DNA of 64,000 bases from an uncultured Prevotellaceae bacterium (GTDB lineage: Bacteria > Bacteroidota > Bacteroidia > Bacteroidales > Muribaculaceae): assembly GCA_946186575.1 (NCBI GenBank), contig CAMHNO010000004.1:55739-119738 (forward strand). The letters are read 5' to 3'. The stretch's first letter is position 1. The number at the start of each line of letters is the position of its first letter. The notes below the pieces were generated by a model. The model ran no database searches. It saw only the letters and a program-made list of their open reading frames with translations, and was not told where the DNA came from. This document shows positions 26,953-35,544 of the stretch, piece after piece. The position numbers and the translations under genes are program-made.

Positions 26953-27636
26953 TCAGGCAGTGGTAGTGGAGTCGTGATTGGTGGCTGAGGGCTCTTGCTC
27001 TTGGTCTTTGTCTTTGTCGTCTTTCTTTTTGTCGCTTGTGAGATATTTGCTGTAGAAGATGAGCAGCACCAGAATACTGGTGGTGAGGCATGCATCGGCA
27101 ATGTTAAACACCGGTTGGAAGAACAGGTAGTGCGAGCCACCCACTACTGGCACCCAACTGGGCCAGTCCCACTCACACAGTGGGAAGTAGAGCATGTCGA
27201 CCACCTTGCCGTTGAACAGCGGTGCATATCCCCCCTCGCCTGGCATGAACTGAGCCACCTGCGGAGCCACAGGGTCGTTGAAAATTTGGCCATAGGCAAT
27301 GCAGTCAATCACGTTGCCAATGGCTCCTGCCGTGATGAGCGCCACGCAGGCCACGAAGCCCCGCGGCAAGTCGGTTCGGCGCCTGATTTTATATAGATAA
27401 TAGATGAACAGAGCCGAGAAGATGATGCGCAGCCATGTGAGAACGGTTTTGCTGCCAAGCTCCATGCCATAGGCCATGCCATTGTTTTCGATGAAAAACA
27501 GTTTGAACCAAGAGGTGATGTGCACTTGCTCACCATAGAAGAAGTGGGTCTTGACCCAGATTTTCAGAGCTTGGTCGATGATGATGGCCGTGACTATGAT
27601 GATAGCCGCCACCCATCCGTTAGATATTTTCTTCAT
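26953..27636 (-). CDS. lspA: Lipoprotein signal peptidase (signal peptidase II)
   Basis: 227 aa, four membrane helices; removes signal peptides from prolipoproteins in the inner membrane. Catalytic aspartates are at about 111 (AGAIGNVIDCIAYG) and 181 (FNIADACLTT), with the conserved N-terminal D..LK and FFIENNGMAYGM motifs. GNVID is followed by Cys where many species have Arg. The C-terminal ~25 residues form a charged tail (KKKDDKDKDQEQE) beyond the normal length. Between traR-like and DUF4296 genes, a conserved Bacteroidales order. Confidence 0.93.
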   Translation of the reverse strand: MKKISNGWVAAIIIVTAIIIDQALKIWVKTHFFYGEQVHITSWFKLFFIENNGMAYGMELGSKTVLTWLRIIFSALFIYYLYKIRRRTDLPRGFVACVALITAGAIGNVIDCIAYGQIFNDPVAPQVAQFMPGEGGYAPLFNGKVVDMLYFPLCEWDWPSWVPVVGGSHYLFFQPVFNIADACLTTSILVLLIFYSKYLTSDKKKDDKDKDQEQEPSATNHDSTTTA

Positions 27637-27659
27637 TGTGTGTGAAGGGCGCGCTGGCT

Positions 27660-28046
27660 TTAGCGTTTTGATTTGCGTTGTTGCTCAATTTCCTTGCCCT
27701 CGACCGAGAGAGTGGCGTGAGGCACGGCCATTAGCCTTCCCTTGGGAATGAGCTTGCCGGTGACGCGGCACACACCGTAAGTTTTGTTCTCAATGCGAAC
27801 CAGGGCGGCCTGCAGCTTCTTGATGAAGTCCTGCTGGCGAGCTGCGCGCTGGCTTGCCTCTTCCTGCTCGAGGGTGGCAGCGCCCTCTTCGAGCATGTTG
27901 AAGCTATTGCGGTTCTCGTCGGTCTGAATCTTAGCCATGAGCTGCTCATAGTTGGTTTTGGCTATCTCGATTTTCTCAAGAATCAGCTTCTTGAACTCCT
28001 GTAGCTCTTCGTCGCTATAACGTGTCTTTTCTTGTTCTGTTGCCAT
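27660..28046 (-). CDS. TraR/DksA-like protein with degenerate zinc finger
   Basis: 128 aa from the ATG at 28046 (MATEQEKTRYSDEELQEFK). N-terminal coiled coil (about 10-80) and a C-terminal segment NKTYGVCRVTGKLIPKGRLMAVPHATLS, which corresponds to the DksA zinc finger but keeps only one of the four cysteines. This zinc-less form is usual in Bacteroidetes. DksA relatives bind the RNA polymerase secondary channel and tune transcription with ppGpp. Between ileS and lspA in the operon. Confidence 0.87.
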   Translation of the reverse strand: MATEQEKTRYSDEELQEFKKLILEKIEIAKTNYEQLMAKIQTDENRNSFNMLEEGAATLEQEEASQRAARQQDFIKKLQAALVRIENKTYGVCRVTGKLIPKGRLMAVPHATLSVEGKEIEQQRKSKR

Positions 28047-28131
28047 AATGTTGCTGGTGTTAAATGAGTTATAGTAGTTAAGGCTGGCTGCGTGCACGTG
28101 GTTGCAGTAGTCAGCCTGTTGGTTGAATATC

Positions 28132-31100
28132 TCAGGCTTTCTCGACCTTGACGTTGAGTTTCCAGCCGTCCATGTCGAGCTCGATAGTGCCCTCGCCGTC
28201 GACTTGCTTGATTGCGATGTCGAGAGCGAGCACCTGGTGGGCGATGTAGTCGCCATAGGCCTCAACGGCATCGTTGATGCGCTCGTCGGGCGAGATGGTG
28301 ACGTGCACCTTGTCGGTGATGTCGAAGTTCTGGCTCTTGCGAATGTTCTGGATGCGGTTCACCAGTTCACGAGCCATACCTTCTCGTTTCAACTCGTCGG
28401 TAACTGTGATGTCGAGGGCCACTGTGAGGTTTCCTTCGTTGGAAACGAGCCATCCAGGGATGTCCTCACTGATGATTTCCACATCGGCTACGTCAACAAC
28501 AGCTTCTTGGTCGCCAACCATGAGCTTTATGTTGCCTTCCTGTTCAAGCTTGAGAATGTCGGCTTGCGACATTGTGGTAAGCTGTGCGGCAAGGGCTTTC
28601 ATGATCTTGCCATATTTAGGACCAAGTTTCTTGAAGTCGGGTTTCACCTTCTTGACCAGGATGCCCTCGTCATTGCCCACAAACTTGATGCCCTTGACGT
28701 TCACCTCGCTAGTGATGAGGTCGCTCACGGCCTCGATGGCGGCGCGCTGAGCATCATCGGTAACAGGGATCATGATGGCAGTGAGTGGTTGACGCACCTT
28801 GAGGTTCTTCTTGCGACGCAATGCAAGTACCATTGAGGTTACTTTTTGTGCCATTGCCATGCGGTGCTCAAGGTCACTGTCAATAACATTCTCGCAAACA
28901 GTGGGGTAGAGCATCAAGTGAACTGATTTCTCGCTTCCGGTAAGGTCGCGGTATAGCATGTCACTGTAGAATGGTGAAACCGGAGCCATGAGGCGTGAGA
29001 TGGTTTCAAGGCACTGATAGAGGGTTTGATAAGCAGCAAGCTTGTCGTCGTTCATTTCTCCGCCCCAGAAGCGCTTGCGGTTCAAACGAACATACCAGTT
29101 GCTGAGGTTCTCGCTCACAAACTCGCTGATTGCGCGGGCGGCACGAGTGGGCTCGTAGTCGTTGAATTGCTCGGTAACTTCCTTGACGAGTGTGTTGAGC
29201 AATGAGATTATCCATCGGTCGATTTCAGGACGTTTCTCAATGGGCACTTGTGGAGCCGCAGGGTCGAAATTGTCAACATTGGCATAAAGTGCGAAGAATG
29301 AATAAGTGTTATAAAGAGTGCCGAAGAACTTGCGGCTAGTCTCTTCTACGCCTGCAGTGTCGAACTTGAGATTCTCCCAAGGAGAAGAATTGCTGATCAT
29401 GTACCAGCGCAATGGGTCGGAGCCATAAGTCTCGATAGCATTGAATGGGTCAACAGCGTTACCCAGTCGCTTGCTCATCTTGTTGCCGTTCTTGTCTTGA
29501 ACAAGGCCGTTGGAAACTACACATTTATAAGCCACGCTATCAAATGCCATTGTGGCGATGGCATGGAGTGTAAAGAACCATCCACGGGTTTGGTCAACAC
29601 CTTCAGCAATGAAGTCGGCAGGATAGAACTTGCGCTCGTCGATGAGGTCTTTGCCCTCAAATGGGTAGTGTAGCTGTGCGTAAGGCATAGCACCGCTGTC
29701 GAACCATACGTCGATGAGGTCTAGCTCGCGCTTCATGGGCTTGCCGCTGTCGCTCACAAGAGTGATATAGTCAACGTAGGGGCGATGGATGTCAATCTTG
29801 TTATAGTTTTCCTCGCTGTAGTCGCCAGGCACAAAGCCTTTGTCCTTAAGTGGGTTGCCACCCATGATGCCGGCTGCAACTGCTTTTTCAATCTCGTTGT
29901 AAAGCTCTTCGATGCTGCCTATGCACTTTTCCTCGCCGTCCTCGCTGCGCCAGATGGGCAGTGGAGTTCCCCAATAGCGGCTGCGGCTCAGGTTCCAGTC
30001 GTTGAGGTTCTCGAGCCACTTGCCAAAGCGTCCGGTTCCTGTGTGCTCGGGTTTCCACTTGATGGTCTTGTTGAGCTCAACCATGCGGTCTTTGCAAGCG
30101 GTAGAGCGGATGAACCAGCTATCGAGTGGATAGTAGAGTACAGGCTTGTCGGTGCGCCAGCAGTGTGGATAGTTGTGCACGTGCTTCTCAATCTTGAAGG
30201 CGGTGCCTTCCTGTTTCATGCGGATGCACATGTATATGTTCAAATCCTCGGCCTTGCTGGCTGCTGCCTCGTCATACTTGCCGTTGACTGTGAACTTGGG
30301 GTCATAGGCATTCTTCACCCACGCACCTGCATATTCTTTGTAAAGCTCTACATTCACAAAGTTTTTCACGAAATCATCGTCAAGGTCCTCAATGTTGTAG
30401 TACTTACCTGTTAGGTCGACCATTGGACGAGTTTCAAGCTTTTTATTAATCATGAAAAGTGATGGAATGCCAGCGGCATGAGCCACAAAGGCATCGTCGG
30501 CACCAAAGGTTGGAGCAATGTGCACGATTCCAGTACCGTCATCGGTGGTTACATAGTCACCAGGGATAACACGGAATCCATTGTCGTTGCCCACAATCTT
30601 GTCGTCAATCTTGTCAACTGGCTTAACCCATGGGAATAGCTGCTTGTACTTGATGTCGAGCAGGTCGCTGCCCTTGAACTCGGCGATTACCTTATAAGGG
30701 ATAATCTTGTCACCGGGGGTATACTCGTCGAGAGGTTTCTCGGCACCTTCTGGTTTGAAATAGGCGTCGACGCGTGCCTTTGCCATCAGGTAGATAGCTG
30801 GGTTGCCGTTGTAGGGGTTATAACTTTCGATTGCAACATAGTCGATTTTCTGGCCAACGCACAGCGCGGTATTGCTTGGCAATGTCCAGGGGGTGGTGGT
30901 CCAAGCAAGGATTCGCAGGTTGTCGCGGAATTTCTCATCGGCAGCAGCCTTTATCGCCTCAAGCGCTTTGTGACCGTTGTCAACCACGGTAAATTCGGCG
31001 GTAACAGTCTGGTCTTTCACGTCGCGGTAGCATCCGGGTTGGTTGAGCTCGTGAGAGCTAAGTCCGGTACCGGCAGCGGGAGAGTAGGGCTGGATAGTGT

Positions 31101-31629
31101 AGCCCTTGTAGAGCAAACCCTTGTTGTAGAGCTGCTTCAGGAGCCACCATAGCGACTCGATATAGCCGTTCTTGTAGGTGATATATGGGTCTTTAGTGTC
31201 AACCCAATAACCCATTCTGTGGGTTAAGTCTTCCCACTCTTTGGTGTATTTCATCACTTCCTTGCGGCAAGTGGCATTGTAATCGTCTACGCTCACCTTC
31301 TTACCAATGTCTTCCTTGGTAATGCCCAAAGCTTTCTCAACTGCGAGCTCCACTGGCAAGCCGTGGGTGTCCCAACCAGCCTTGCGCAGCACTTGGTAGC
31401 CCTGCATGGTCTTGAAGCGGCACACAATGTCCTTGATGGTGCGTGCCATCACGTGGTGGATGCCAGGCATGCCGTTAGCGCTGGGAGGACCTTCATAGAA
31501 AACAAAGGCAGGTGCTCCGTCGCGTTCCTCGATACTCTTGTTGAACACGTCTTCTTCGTCCCATTTCTTCAGAACTTCCTTGTTGATGTCCGAAAGATTG
31601 AACTTGTTGTATTCGTTAAATTTCTTCAT
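28132..31629 (-). CDS. ileS: Isoleucyl-tRNA synthetase
   Basis: 1165 aa class I synthetase charging tRNA-Ile. The HIGH-type motif is GPPSANGMPGIHHVMART. Editing domain signals include WTTTPWTLPSNTALCVG and GTGIVHIAPTFGADD, and KMSKRLGNAVDP carries the KMSKS loop. The C-terminal part has an anticodon-binding helix bundle and a DUF5915-like beta extension, the long form typical of Bacteroidetes and eukaryote-like IleRS. Second gene of the operon, 21 bp after the small membrane protein. Confidence 0.95.
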   Translation of the reverse strand: MKKFNEYNKFNLSDINKEVLKKWDEEDVFNKSIEERDGAPAFVFYEGPPSANGMPGIHHVMARTIKDIVCRFKTMQGYQVLRKAGWDTHGLPVELAVEKALGITKEDIGKKVSVDDYNATCRKEVMKYTKEWEDLTHRMGYWVDTKDPYITYKNGYIESLWWLLKQLYNKGLLYKGYTIQPYSPAAGTGLSSHELNQPGCYRDVKDQTVTAEFTVVDNGHKALEAIKAAADEKFRDNLRILAWTTTPWTLPSNTALCVGQKIDYVAIESYNPYNGNPAIYLMAKARVDAYFKPEGAEKPLDEYTPGDKIIPYKVIAEFKGSDLLDIKYKQLFPWVKPVDKIDDKIVGNDNGFRVIPGDYVTTDDGTGIVHIAPTFGADDAFVAHAAGIPSLFMINKKLETRPMVDLTGKYYNIEDLDDDFVKNFVNVELYKEYAGAWVKNAYDPKFTVNGKYDEAAASKAEDLNIYMCIRMKQEGTAFKIEKHVHNYPHCWRTDKPVLYYPLDSWFIRSTACKDRMVELNKTIKWKPEHTGTGRFGKWLENLNDWNLSRSRYWGTPLPIWRSEDGEEKCIGSIEELYNEIEKAVAAGIMGGNPLKDKGFVPGDYSEENYNKIDIHRPYVDYITLVSDSGKPMKRELDLIDVWFDSGAMPYAQLHYPFEGKDLIDERKFYPADFIAEGVDQTRGWFFTLHAIATMAFDSVAYKCVVSNGLVQDKNGNKMSKRLGNAVDPFNAIETYGSDPLRWYMISNSSPWENLKFDTAGVEETSRKFFGTLYNTYSFFALYANVDNFDPAAPQVPIEKRPEIDRWIISLLNTLVKEVTEQFNDYEPTRAARAISEFVSENLSNWYVRLNRKRFWGGEMNDDKLAAYQTLYQCLETISRLMAPVSPFYSDMLYRDLTGSEKSVHLMLYPTVCENVIDSDLEHRMAMAQKVTSMVLALRRKKNLKVRQPLTAIMIPVTDDAQRAAIEAVSDLITSEVNVKGIKFVGNDEGILVKKVKPDFKKLGPKYGKIMKALAAQLTTMSQADILKLEQEGNIKLMVGDQEAVVDVADVEIISEDIPGWLVSNEGNLTVALDITVTDELKREGMARELVNRIQNIRKSQNFDITDKVHVTISPDERINDAVEAYGDYIAHQVLALDIAIKQVDGEGTIELDMDGWKLNVKVEKA

Positions 31630-31650
31630 TGTGATTTTATAGAATATATT

Positions 31651-32142
31651 TTATTGTTTTTTCTTAGTGAAGACATTTGCTACCCAGTTGGTTCCAAGTA
31701 CGAGAGCATAGGAAAATGCTGTGAAAAGCATCAGCAGCATCCCTGCTTCGAGCGAGAAGTGGGCTGTGAAAAGCGAAATTGCGCAAGCTGCAACCACTGC
31801 TATGATAATAAGCATTATGATTCGTGAGCGATTGTTGCACTGAAACAGCTGCTTGCGCTTGCCGTGCAGGAACGTTACAGCTAAGGCTGTCATTGCTATA
31901 GCGATGAGCAAGACCACCATCCACGACTCGCGTGCCCAAGGGGTAGCGCAAGCCACCAATGCAGCCATTGGAATTATGCGCTTGGTGCTGTAGCTCTCAT
32001 CTGTTTCTTGAAGCCAGACCATGAACTGCTTGTTGCTATTGTCGTTGTCTTGTAGCTTGAGCAAGTCCCATCTGAGCATTACAACCAATGCAAAAAAGCT
32101 TGAAACAGCAAGTAATATGTTGGCTATCAGTGGGTAATCCAT
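31651..32142 (-). CDS. Small four-helix membrane protein
   Basis: 163 aa with four hydrophobic helices (IANILLAVSSFFALVVML, WMVVLLIAIAMTALAVTFL, IIMLIIIAVVAACAISLF, LEAGMLLMLFTAFSYALVL) and a basic C-terminus (FTKKKQ). No family recognised. It begins just downstream of a TATATTTG promoter box and ends 21 bp before ileS, so it heads the operon. Confidence 0.65.
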   Translation of the reverse strand: MDYPLIANILLAVSSFFALVVMLRWDLLKLQDNDNSNKQFMVWLQETDESYSTKRIIPMAALVACATPWARESWMVVLLIAIAMTALAVTFLHGKRKQLFQCNNRSRIIMLIIIAVVAACAISLFTAHFSLEAGMLLMLFTAFSYALVLGTNWVANVFTKKKQ

Positions 32143-32174
32143 AACAAATAAGCTTAATCGCCTAAAATAATTTG

Positions 32175-32182
32175 CAAATATA
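32175..32182 (-). promoter_or_regulatory. -7 box of the ileS-lspA operon
   Basis: Minus-strand TATATTTG, 33 bases before the ATG of the membrane protein. Confidence 0.55.
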
Positions 32183-32321
32183 CAAAATTAACCCGAATTA
32201 TAGCGCACTAACACATCTATAAATAAAGAAAAACTTGTTAACAAGGCTTATTCAAAAGCAAAACTCAATATGGAAGACAATGGCTTTTGTTTTAGTCGCA
32301 TTTTTTTTCAGTGGAAACATG

Positions 32322-32447
32322 GACTCACTTGATTCATCTGATTCACTTGACTCACCTGACTCACCTGACTCACTTGACTCACCTGACTCACCTGACTCAC
32401 CTGACTCACTTGACTCACTTGACTCACTTGACTCACTTGACTCACTT
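32322..32447 (+). repeat. Nine-base minisatellite (GACTCACYT)n
   Basis: Fourteen tandem copies of GACTCACTT/GACTCACCT, the first three slightly diverged (GATTCATCT, GATTCACTT). The plus strand reads as Asp-Ser-Leu/Pro repeats after a short hydrophobic start (MAFVLVAFFFSGN at 32280), but no promoter or homologue supports a gene. The array ends exactly at the stop codon of the minus-strand ATPase. Confidence 0.9.
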
Positions 32448-33183
32448 AAAGTCCTAATTGCTTGAGATAGAGTTCACGGTTGAGGATGAAGTTGTGGAGA
32501 TCGCGGTAGACGCTGCAATCCTGGTAACTTTTGTGATGGATTTTTCCATCTTCTATCTCATAGATGCATGCGTCGGGGTAGGAGAGGACTACTGGCGAGT
32601 GTGTTGAAATAATGATTTGCGCTCCCTGCTGCACAACATTTTTGATCCAGCACAAGAAGGCGAGCTGATTCACGAAAGATAGCGCTGCCTCAGGCTCGTC
32701 GAAGATGTAGATGCCGCGGCCTTGCAAGCGGTTCTGAATCAATGCCATAAAACCCTCTCCATGGGAACGCTCGTGAATACTTTTGCCGCCATAGTAAGCA
32801 AGATAACCTGGATCGCCGTGAGCGAGGCGGTCAATCTCGGAAATCACGTTGTAATAGCTCTCGGCACGGAAGAAGAAAGTGTCCTCAAACGAGAGGCTTG
32901 CCATGCCCTTGCCTAGTTCTTTCCATAGCGATGAGTGAGAATCAACCGTGCGAAAGTTAAAGTTGCGAGTGCCGCCTTCGGGATTCATGTCCAGCAACAC
33001 TGCAATAGCTTCGAGCAACGTGGATTTTCCTGAACCATTAGGCCCCACGATGTAGGTGACCGACTTGTTGAAAACCAGCTCCTTGAAATTTGCAATCACA
33101 GGAATTGAGAAGGGATATTGCTCCCGCTCCTGCTTCTCGTGCTTGTTAAAGATGCGATTGAGATAAACATTTTCTTTTGCCAT
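32446..33183 (-). CDS. AAA-family ATPase (ABC-like, COG3910 type)
   Basis: 245 aa stand-alone ATPase: Walker A YIVGPNGSGKST, signature region GKSIHERSHGEGFM, Walker B GIYIFDEPEAALS, and the switch His in IISTHSPVVL. No membrane or DNA-binding domain. This compact SMC/ABC-like group is widespread and uncharacterised; related ATPases occur in defence and repair. A TATTTTTG box at 33201-33208 on the minus strand is its probable promoter. Confidence 0.88.
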   Translation of the reverse strand: MAKENVYLNRIFNKHEKQEREQYPFSIPVIANFKELVFNKSVTYIVGPNGSGKSTLLEAIAVLLDMNPEGGTRNFNFRTVDSHSSLWKELGKGMASLSFEDTFFFRAESYYNVISEIDRLAHGDPGYLAYYGGKSIHERSHGEGFMALIQNRLQGRGIYIFDEPEAALSFVNQLAFLCWIKNVVQQGAQIIISTHSPVVLSYPDACIYEIEDGKIHHKSYQDCSVYRDLHNFILNRELYLKQLGL

Positions 33184-33200
33184 ACTTTTTGTTTTTATAG

Positions 33201-33208
33201 CAAAAATA
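33201..33208 (-). promoter_or_regulatory. -7 box of the AAA ATPase gene
   Basis: Minus-strand TATTTTTG, 18 bases before the ATG. Confidence 0.5.
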
Positions 33209-33251
33209 GGCTGCTCTTGGGCAAAAAACCTTCACAATAAAGTTAAAAGGT

Positions 33252-34136
33252 TTAAAGTGATGTGTTGCGGCGCACCGAGAGTGGGGTGGTGCCGCGCATG
33301 CGTTTGTAGAATTTGTCGAAAGAGGCGCTGGTAGCGAAGTGCAATTGGTCGGCAATCTGTTCGACTGTGAGAGCTGTTGATTTGAGCAGACGGGTGGCCT
33401 CCATTGCCAGCAGTTCGTTGATGCATTCCATCACTGTGCGGCCTGTTATCTGCTTGACTATTCGTGATAGGTAGGTGGTGGTGATGAAAAGGCTGTCGGC
33501 GTAGAATTTCAAGTCGCGATGCTCAAGATAATTGTTTGTGAGAAGAGTGTAGAATGAGACAAAAATCTCTTCGCTCTGTCGTGACATAGAAAGTCGAGTC
33601 TTCTCAAACGACTGGATGCTGATGAGGTCGTTGATGAACACCGAGTAGAGATGCTCCAAAATTTCACTTTTTAGTGATAAAGGTTGCATGATATATTGCC
33701 TGATGAGTAGCATGAGCGACTGTAGTCGCTGGGCGTCATCGGGCAATAGGGTGACCTTGGAATTTCCATAATTAGAAAGAGGTATCACCGAGGCTTTGAT
33801 AAGGTTGCGAAATGCTTGTGTGTCATGTGCCATCTGCTCGTCGATGATGAGGCAAATGCCCTCGTAATCATCGCTTGCCTCATAAATGTAGATTGGGCTT
33901 CCTGGATAGAATACAAACATCTCATTGGGAGTGAAAATCATCTCACCACCGCCGTTGTCAAGGATGATGTGGCCCTCGGTCACAAGGGTAAAGCTGTATA
34001 TTTTCAGCTCTCCCGACATTTCGTTGGTGAGCATTGTGAGCTGCTTGTTGGTGAGAGCACAGGTGAGTTTGTTGTCCCACGTCTCGCGCTCGAGCATCTG
34101 GAGATGTGTTGTGCTGATTTCGTTCAGATTTGCCAT
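33252..34136 (-). CDS. AraC-family transcriptional regulator
   Basis: 294 aa. The N-terminal ~190 residues form a cupin-like sensory domain (EGHIILDNGGGEMIFTPNEMFVFYPGSPIYI). The C-terminal double HTH spans about 200-292 (DLKFYADSLFITTTYLSRIVKQITGRTVMECINELLAMEATRLL, then TVEQIADQLHFATSASFDKFYKRMRGTTPLSVRR). The ATG at 34136 is used because the upstream in-frame TTG overlaps the TATCTTTG promoter box. Divergent from the ferritin-like gene, which it may control (inference). Confidence 0.9.
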   Translation of the reverse strand: MANLNEISTTHLQMLERETWDNKLTCALTNKQLTMLTNEMSGELKIYSFTLVTEGHIILDNGGGEMIFTPNEMFVFYPGSPIYIYEASDDYEGICLIIDEQMAHDTQAFRNLIKASVIPLSNYGNSKVTLLPDDAQRLQSLMLLIRQYIMQPLSLKSEILEHLYSVFINDLISIQSFEKTRLSMSRQSEEIFVSFYTLLTNNYLEHRDLKFYADSLFITTTYLSRIVKQITGRTVMECINELLAMEATRLLKSTALTVEQIADQLHFATSASFDKFYKRMRGTTPLSVRRNTSL

Positions 34137-34154
34137 GTTGATTGATTTTTGCTG

Positions 34155-34162
34155 CAAAGATA
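34155..34162 (-). promoter_or_regulatory. -7 box of the AraC regulator
   Basis: Minus-strand TATCTTTG in the divergent intergenic region; it overlaps the rejected TTG start. Confidence 0.55.
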
Positions 34163-34237
34163 ATAAAAAATATCGTTTGTTTCGTTTGGGATAATCATTG
34201 GTTTTGAAAAAATAGTGTTTATCGACGGAAAACGCTG

Positions 34238-34245
34238 TAATTTTG
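34238..34245 (+). promoter_or_regulatory. -7 box of the ferritin-like gene
   Basis: TAATTTTG, 46 bases before the ATG; no good -33 match, which fits an activated promoter. Confidence 0.55.
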
Positions 34246-34290
34246 CAGCATCAAAACAAACATTTTATAAACACATAATCATTTTAAGAA

Positions 34291-34749
34291 ATGGACGCAA
34301 AAAAATCAATCGAAGCATTACAGTTTTTCGTAACCAATTTGAACGCTCAGTCGTTCCAACACAAGTTGCAGGCCAAAATCTTTGGTTCGCTCGGATTTAA
34401 GAAGCTTGAGGCTAAGTATCTTGAGCACGCCAAGGAGGAAGGCGAGTTTGTTGACCAATTTATCGATCGTCTTCTCGACTTGGGTGGTGAACTTAAGCAA
34501 GAAGCAGTTGAGGCTCAGACTCTCTACAAAGATCCCGTTGAGTTTCTTAAGGCCGACTACAAAGTGTCGGTTGACGGCATTGAGCTCCTGCGCAAATGCA
34601 TGGACGGCATCAAGGATGATATCACCACTTTCGACATGATGAAGGTGTATCTCAAGGACGAAGAGGATGACATGTACTGGAGCGAGGAGCAGCTTGGCCT
34701 CATCGAACTCATCGGCGCTAAGCCCTGGCTAATTAAAACTGCACTTTAA
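34291..34749 (+). CDS. Ferritin-like/Dps-like iron-binding protein
   Basis: 152 aa four-helix-bundle protein of the bacterioferritin/DpsL type. Candidate metal ligands: Glu in KKLEAKYLEHAKEEGEF (ExxH pattern), and the second pair in LKDEEDDMYWSEEQLGLIELIG. Length matches the small ferritin-like proteins of Bacteroides that protect against peroxide and store iron. Next to a mini-HTH gene and upstream of a glutathione peroxidase, so an oxidative-stress context. Confidence 0.82.
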   Translation: MDAKKSIEALQFFVTNLNAQSFQHKLQAKIFGSLGFKKLEAKYLEHAKEEGEFVDQFIDRLLDLGGELKQEAVEAQTLYKDPVEFLKADYKVSVDGIELLRKCMDGIKDDITTFDMMKVYLKDEEDDMYWSEEQLGLIELIGAKPWLIKTAL

Positions 34750-34775
34750 TTTTAACTTAATTAATAATCTTTACT

Positions 34776-34955
34776 ATGGAAGCTAAAGATCAAGTACTAG
34801 AAGCTATGCGCAAGGCGGGTGTGCCTTTGGCTGCTGGCAAGGTGGCAGAGCTCACTGGCCTCGACCGCAAGGTCGTTGATAAGGCATTTGCCGAGTTGAA
34901 GAAAGAGGGCGCTATCACATCGCCCGTGCGCTGCAAGTGGGAGCCTGCTAAGTAA
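34776..34955 (+). CDS. 59-aa winged-helix-like regulator
   Basis: Short gene: MEAKDQVLEAMRKAGVPLAA, then GKVAELTGLDRKVVDKAFAE, then LKKEGAITSPVRCKWEPAK. The pattern of helix, helix, recognition helix (LDRKVVDKAFAELKKEG) and a short wing resembles a minimal winged HTH. Similar tiny 'transcriptional regulator' genes accompany ferritin-like genes in Bacteroides (recollection). It follows the ferritin-like gene by 26 bp and precedes a strong terminator, so they form a two-gene unit. Confidence 0.8.
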   Translation: MEAKDQVLEAMRKAGVPLAAGKVAELTGLDRKVVDKAFAELKKEGAITSPVRCKWEPAK

Positions 34956-34984
34956 GGCTTGGCACCCAATTTAAAACAGTTTAG

Positions 34985-35039
34985 TGGTTGGGTTATTGTG
35001 ATTGCATCGATGCAACCATGAAGCCCAACCATTTTTTTC
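34985..35039 (+). terminator. Intrinsic terminator
   Basis: TGGTTGGG pairs with CCCAACCA, with an inner TTGCATCGATGCAA palindrome and a T7 tract. Confidence 0.85.
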
Positions 35040-35064
35040 AAAATTGAAAATAGTCTAGATTGAT

Positions 35065-35544
35065 ATGGAAACAATATATGATTTCAAAGCCTTGACGAGC
35101 AGAGGTCAGGAGTTGGACTTTGCTCAGTTCAAAGGCAAGGTGTTGCTCATTGTCAATACAGCCAGCAAGTGTGGCTTCACGCCTCAATTTAAAGGACTTG
35201 AGGAGTTGAACCAGAAGTATAAGGACCGCGGCTTGGTGACGATAGGTTTTCCCTGCAACCAGTTCAACCACCAGGATCCAGGCACTGATAGCGAGATTGA
35301 GGGCTTCTGTCAGCTCAACTATGGCGTGACGTTCCAAATCATGAAGAAAATCGACGTTAACGGTGATGATGCTCATCCCATTTTCAAGTTCTTGAAGAGC
35401 AAGACTAAAGGTTTGCTCGGAAGTGCCATCAAGTGGAATTTCACCAAGTTCCTAATTTCGCGTGACGGTGAGGTGATAAAGCGTTATGCTCCAATTACTG
35501 CGCCAGAGAAAATAGTTAAGGACATTGATAAAATGCTAGGATAA
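35065..35544 (+). CDS. Glutathione peroxidase-family thiol peroxidase
   Basis: 159 aa. Active-site NTASKCGFTPQ (peroxidatic Cys about 36), GFPCNQF.HQDPG (Gln and resolving-Cys region) and WNFTKFLISRDGEVIKRY (Trp/Asn of the tetrad). Cys rather than selenocysteine; such bacterial forms usually depend on thioredoxin. Cytosolic peroxide detoxification. Its TAA shares one base with the ATG of the next gene. Confidence 0.93.
   Translation: METIYDFKALTSRGQELDFAQFKGKVLLIVNTASKCGFTPQFKGLEELNQKYKDRGLVTIGFPCNQFNHQDPGTDSEIEGFCQLNYGVTFQIMKKIDVNGDDAHPIFKFLKSKTKGLLGSAIKWNFTKFLISRDGEVIKRYAPITAPEKIVKDIDKMLG

Noticed and set aside
32235-32465. Plus-strand 76-codon ORF over the 9-bp repeats
   Set aside because: Coding potential arises from the repeat unit being three codons long; it overlaps the 3' end of the ATPase gene and has no promoter box. 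Kept only as a repeat.
33252-34157. Longer in-frame starts (TTG) for the AraC regulator and similarly for rlmN, the RAYT gene and the first deoxynucleoside kinase
   Set aside because: The extra codons overlap TAnnTTTG promoter boxes, so they lie upstream of the transcript start.
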